Positions 60,812 to 64,000 of a stretch of DNA of 64,000 nucleotides are shown here, in pieces (the stretch's first letter is position 1; each line of letters opens with the position of its first letter). The stretch comes from Bacilli bacterium (GTDB taxonomy: Bacteria; Bacillota_I; Bacilli_A; RF39; UBA660): contig JAFWJA010000015.1 in NCBI GenBank assembly GCA_017511805.1, positions 449,098 through 513,097 on the forward strand, given 5' to 3'. The translations under genes and the position numbers were made by a program. Under the pieces are notes generated by a model that saw nothing but the letters and a program-made list of their open reading frames with translations, was not told where the DNA came from and searched no databases.

Positions 60812-61567
60812 TTATTGTAAATTAATATCTATTCCTATAGGACAATGATCTGAACCTGTTACATCATCATATATAGTAGCGTTACTAACTTTATTTATTA
60901 TATTCTTAGATACAACAAAATAGTCTATTCTCCAACCAATATTATTTTCTCTTGCTCTACCCATATAACTCCACCAAGAATATTGTTCTTTATCTGGATT
61001 AAAATGTCTAAAAGTATCTATAAAACCACTTTCAAGTAATTCAGAGAACTTACCTCTTTCTTCATATGTAAATCCTGCATTACCTATATTTGCTTTAGCA
61101 TTTCTAATATCTATTTCGTTATGTGCAACATTTAAGTCTCCGCATAAAACTACTGGTTTAGTTTGTTCTAGTTCTTTTAAGTAAGATCTAAAATCATCTT
61201 CCCATTTCATTCTATAATCTAATCTACTTAAATCTCTTTTAACATTAGGTACATATTCAGTAACAAAGAAAAAGTCATTAAATTCAAGTGTTATAATTCT
61301 TCCTTCATGATCATGTTCTTCTATTCCCATACCATATGTAACATTTATTGGTTTAACTCTAGTATAAACCATTGTACCTGAATAACCTTTTTTCTCAGCT
61401 GGATATAAATACATTTCATATCCTTCCGGACTATATTCAAACTGATCTTTTTCTACTTTAGATTCTTGAATTGCAAATACATCTGCATCTATTTCTTTAA
61501 AGAAGTCATCAAATCCTTTTTTTAAACACGCTCTAAATCCAGCGACATTCCATGATATTAATTTCAT
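60812..61567 (-). CDS. xth: Exodeoxyribonuclease III
   Basis: The 251-residue protein has the full set of endonuclease/exonuclease/phosphatase motifs of the ExoIII/APE family: KLISWNVAGFRACL, AIQESKVEKDQF (metal Glu), YSGTMVYTR, VLCGDLNVAHNEIDI (Asp/Asn), YSWWSYMGRARENNIGWRID and GSDHCPIGIDI (catalytic His). It cuts at abasic sites and removes 3' blocks in base-excision repair. A TGATATAAT promoter lies about 20 bases upstream. Confidence 0.95.
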   Translation of the reverse strand: MKLISWNVAGFRACLKKGFDDFFKEIDADVFAIQESKVEKDQFEYSPEGYEMYLYPAEKKGYSGTMVYTRVKPINVTYGMGIEEHDHEGRIITLEFNDFFFVTEYVPNVKRDLSRLDYRMKWEDDFRSYLKELEQTKPVVLCGDLNVAHNEIDIRNAKANIGNAGFTYEERGKFSELLESGFIDTFRHFNPDKEQYSWWSYMGRARENNIGWRIDYFVVSKNIINKVSNATIYDDVTGSDHCPIGIDINLQ

Positions 61568-61586
61568 AAACTACCTCACTAAATAA

Positions 61587-61595
61587 ATTATATCA
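61587..61595 (-). promoter_or_regulatory. Extended -10 promoter of xth
   Basis: TGATATAAT on the minus strand, overlapping the end of the gap between the FAD-protein stop and ATG 61567; predicted leader about 13 bases. Confidence 0.5.
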
Positions 61596-61597
61596 TA

Positions 61598-63157
61598 CTA
61601 TGGTCTATATTTCTTAGCAAAATTTTCTGCTTGTTTAAGTCCATCCATAGCAGATGTAGTAATACCTCCAGCATATCCTGCACCTTCTCCAACAGGATAA
61701 ATTCCTTTGATATTAGATTCTCCTTGTTCATCTCTAATAATTGTAATTGGAGAACTAGTTCTAGATTCTATACCAAGAAGAATACTATCATCTTTTTCAA
61801 AGCAATCAATTTGCTTTTTAAAATGAGTCATTGCTTCTTTAATAGATTCAGTAATATATTTTGGTAACAATAGATTTAAATTAGAACCAGCATAACTACC
61901 TTTAGTAAGAGGTTCAAATTCAAAACTTGTTGTTTCTTTGTTATTAACAAAATCTACATATTTTTGACATGGTATTTTACCATTACCTAGTTTATATGCC
62001 TTTTCTTCTAGTTCTTGTTGAAATCTAACTCCATCAAATAAATCTTCTCCATAATCTTTAGGAGTAACACTAACTACTAATGCAGAATTAGCTATCTTAC
62101 TATCTCTTTTATAATTACTCATTCCATTAATTGCTAGTCTATTTTTTTCAGATGATGCATTAACTACATATCCACCTGGACACATACAAAAAGAATAAAC
62201 TCCTCTACCAGATGCTGTATTATAAGTAAGCTTATAACTAGCAGGTCCAAGTTTATTGTAATGTTCTTTATATAAAGACCTATTTATATCTTCTTGTCTA
62301 TGTTCTATTCTAACTCCCACCGCAAACGGTTTTGACTTCATATCTATATTCTTACTTTGTAGCACCTTAAATGTATCTCTAGCACTATGACCAATTGCTA
62401 GGAATAAATAATCACACTTAATCTCTTCTTTATCGTTAACTATAATACTAGAAACTGAATCATTAGTTATATTAATATCTGTTAATTTAGTGTTATATCT
62501 AAATTCACCACCAAAACTAATTATCTTATTTCTAATATTTGTTACTACTGTTCTAAGAACATCTGTACCAATATGTGGTTTATAATCATACATTATTTCT
62601 TCTGGTGCACCATTTTCTACAAATATCTCAAATACTTTTTTCATTCTAAATAATTTATCTTTAACTAAAGTATTTAATTTACCATCAGAAAAAGTACCAG
62701 CTCCTCCTTCACCAAATTGTACATTTGAATCAGGATTTAATTCATTACTTTCCCAAAACTTTTCCACAGTTTTAACTCTATCTTCTATTTTTTCTCCTCT
62801 TTCTATTATTAGAGGTTTATATCCGTTTTCAGCTAATACATATCCTAAAAATAAACCAGCTGGGCCTGATCCTACTATAATAGGTCTACTTGTTACAGGA
62901 TTAGTTCCTGTTATTTCAAAGTTATAGTCTTCTTGTGGTGTTTTAAATATATCTATGTTCTTATTTTTATTTAAGAACTCTTCTTCGTTATCTATTTCTA
63001 TATCAAAAGTATATACAAATAATAATTCTTTTCTAGCATCGATAGATTTTTTAACAATATTATAATTTAGTACTTTAACATTTAACTTCTTTTCTATTAT
63101 TTTATCTAGACTAGTATTATTATCTATATTTACCTTTATATTTCTTACTCTAATCAT
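61598..63157 (-). CDS. FAD-dependent NAD(P)-linked dehydrogenase-like protein
   Basis: The 519-residue protein has an N-terminal domain of about 90 residues, then the dinucleotide-binding loop RPIIVGSGPAGLFLGYVLAE and IIERGEK. NVQFGEGGAGTFSDGKLNT, AIGHSARDTF and a C-terminal GEGAGYAGGITTSAMDGLKQ complete the pattern of the large uncharacterised FAD-dependent dehydrogenase group in Bacillota. The reaction is unknown. Its start overlaps the stop of the next flavoprotein gene by 8 bases (ATGATTAG), so both are made together. Confidence 0.88.
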   Translation of the reverse strand: MIRVRNIKVNIDNNTSLDKIIEKKLNVKVLNYNIVKKSIDARKELLFVYTFDIEIDNEEEFLNKNKNIDIFKTPQEDYNFEITGTNPVTSRPIIVGSGPAGLFLGYVLAENGYKPLIIERGEKIEDRVKTVEKFWESNELNPDSNVQFGEGGAGTFSDGKLNTLVKDKLFRMKKVFEIFVENGAPEEIMYDYKPHIGTDVLRTVVTNIRNKIISFGGEFRYNTKLTDINITNDSVSSIIVNDKEEIKCDYLFLAIGHSARDTFKVLQSKNIDMKSKPFAVGVRIEHRQEDINRSLYKEHYNKLGPASYKLTYNTASGRGVYSFCMCPGGYVVNASSEKNRLAINGMSNYKRDSKIANSALVVSVTPKDYGEDLFDGVRFQQELEEKAYKLGNGKIPCQKYVDFVNNKETTSFEFEPLTKGSYAGSNLNLLLPKYITESIKEAMTHFKKQIDCFEKDDSILLGIESRTSSPITIIRDEQGESNIKGIYPVGEGAGYAGGITTSAMDGLKQAENFAKKYRP

Positions 63158-64000
63158 TTTTACCTCTTATAGAATTACCAGCTTTTATTGCAGATATTAT
63201 TGCAAATGAAATATTATAACCACCACAATCACCATCTATATCAAGTAATTCACCAATTATATATAAATTAGGTACTAAAGTACTTTCAAAAGTATCACTT
63301 ATACCAATTAATTTAACACCACCTGCAGTTACTTGTGAACTATCAAATGATTTTGTTCCGGTAACAACAACTTCAAACTCACGAAGATTAGATAGTAATC
63401 TTTGTTTTGAGAATATATCTAAATCTTGATAACAAGAGTTCTTATCTATATTTGATTTTTCTAATATAATTTTTACTAATTTATCATTTAAAGTTCTTAA
63501 TAATAAATCTTCTACACTTATTCTAGGTTTAGAAGCAAAATACTTTTCAGAATCACCTGCATTAGGTAAGAAATCTATTTTTACTATTGGATTTTCAATT
63601 AATGGAACATATCTACTTAAATTAAAAACACATATACCACTTATTCCATAATCAGTTAATTGTAATTCACCTATTTCTTCTTTTATTAATTTATCCTTAT
63701 TATAAATACCTACTTTAACATCAGTTCTAATTCCAGATAACTTTTTAAATATATCTCCTTTAGCAGTTACTTGAACTAAGCTTGGATATAACTCGGTAAC
63801 ACCATGTCTAAATTTCTTAACTAGTTCATAACCTTCACCAGTAGATCCTGTTACTGGATAAGATTTAGATCCAGTTGATAGAATTACATAATCACATTTT
63901 ATATCATTATTAATAACAAAAGTTTTACCTTCTTTATTAATACTTCTTACATCATAATTATAAATAACTTTTATATTATTTCTTTCTACTTCTATTACTA
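63150..64000 (-). CDS. HI0933-family flavoprotein / aminoacetone oxidase-like enzyme (5' part beyond the window)
   Basis: Reading from the right edge gives about 283 residues up to TAG at 63150-63152; the N-terminal FAD loop is off the window. YVILSTGSKSYPVTGSTGEG, ELYPSLVQVTAKG, ELQLTDYGISGICVFNLSR, VTAGGVKL and the C-terminal LYIIGELLDIDGDCGGYNIS are characteristic of the HI0933/YhiN-type flavoproteins, often annotated as aminoacetone oxidase family. The substrate is unproved. It is coupled to the following FAD gene. Confidence 0.88.
   Translation of the reverse strand, partial: VIEVERNNIKVIYNYDVRSINKEGKTFVINNDIKCDYVILSTGSKSYPVTGSTGEGYELVKKFRHGVTELYPSLVQVTAKGDIFKKLSGIRTDVKVGIYNKDKLIKEEIGELQLTDYGISGICVFNLSRYVPLIENPIVKIDFLPNAGDSEKYFASKPRISVEDLLLRTLNDKLVKIILEKSNIDKNSCYQDLDIFSKQRLLSNLREFEVVVTGTKSFDSSQVTAGGVKLIGISDTFESTLVPNLYIIGELLDIDGDCGGYNISFAIISAIKAGNSIRGKND

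Overview
The window is strongly AT-rich. Nearly all genes lie on the minus strand; the only plus-strand genes are a radical SAM protein (8949-9872) and spoVS (20392-20652). In the genes I read through, tryptophan is encoded by TGG and no in-frame TGA appears, so the standard code applies. LTA synthase, LCP, MurE (meso-DAP type motif), SpoVS, YolD/UvrX, DUF1292 and a Firmicutes-type ESX/type VII secretion system (T7SSb) indicate a walled, low-GC member of the Bacillota. A gut lineage near the RF39/Erysipelotrichia-like Bacilli is plausible, but that placement is inference. I saw no rRNA, tRNA, insertion sequence or CRISPR array, and no gene-free stretch exceeds about 200 bases.

Layout. 0-5.5 kb holds surface functions: a partial Wzy-like polymerase fused to a glycosyltransferase, then a glucosaminidase carrying a dockerin next to a membrane-anchored protein with a possible cohesin-like domain. 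5.6-8.8 kb holds an orphan T7SS effector ending in a zinc-protease (HEGAH) domain, followed by a 69-aa candidate immunity gene. 9.9-16.9 kb holds a 2275-residue protein of unusual architecture (ART-like N-terminus, SF2 helicase, about 30 FD-DG-FY repeats, coiled coil) with a coupled 57-aa coiled-coil gene. 17-22 kb holds tlyA, fhs, rhuM, spoVS and yolD-uvrX.

22-41 kb is a T7SS locus. It has two esx operons (27.8-24.2 kb and 41.3-38.8 kb) flanking essC, esaB and a 1897-residue effector. Both operons start from a consensus promoter with an almost identical initial transcribed sequence. Each carries one copy of a conserved double-hairpin RNA element between two esx genes. Two proteins with Ser/Thr/Pro-rich repeat tails end the first operon, and two GT2 glycosyltransferases follow behind a terminator/attenuator. 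EssA, EssB and EsaA are not in the window.

41-64 kb holds housekeeping and envelope genes: an RNA-modification operon, a MurE-RluA fusion, a CPWC thioredoxin between two exported Cys-rich proteins, an LtaS-LCP operon, a periplasmic-binding/GGDEF sensor, a 45-bp-repeat protein, exonuclease III and two FAD enzymes. Most transcription units are closed by clear intrinsic terminators. Many start from an extended -10 motif, TGATATAAT.
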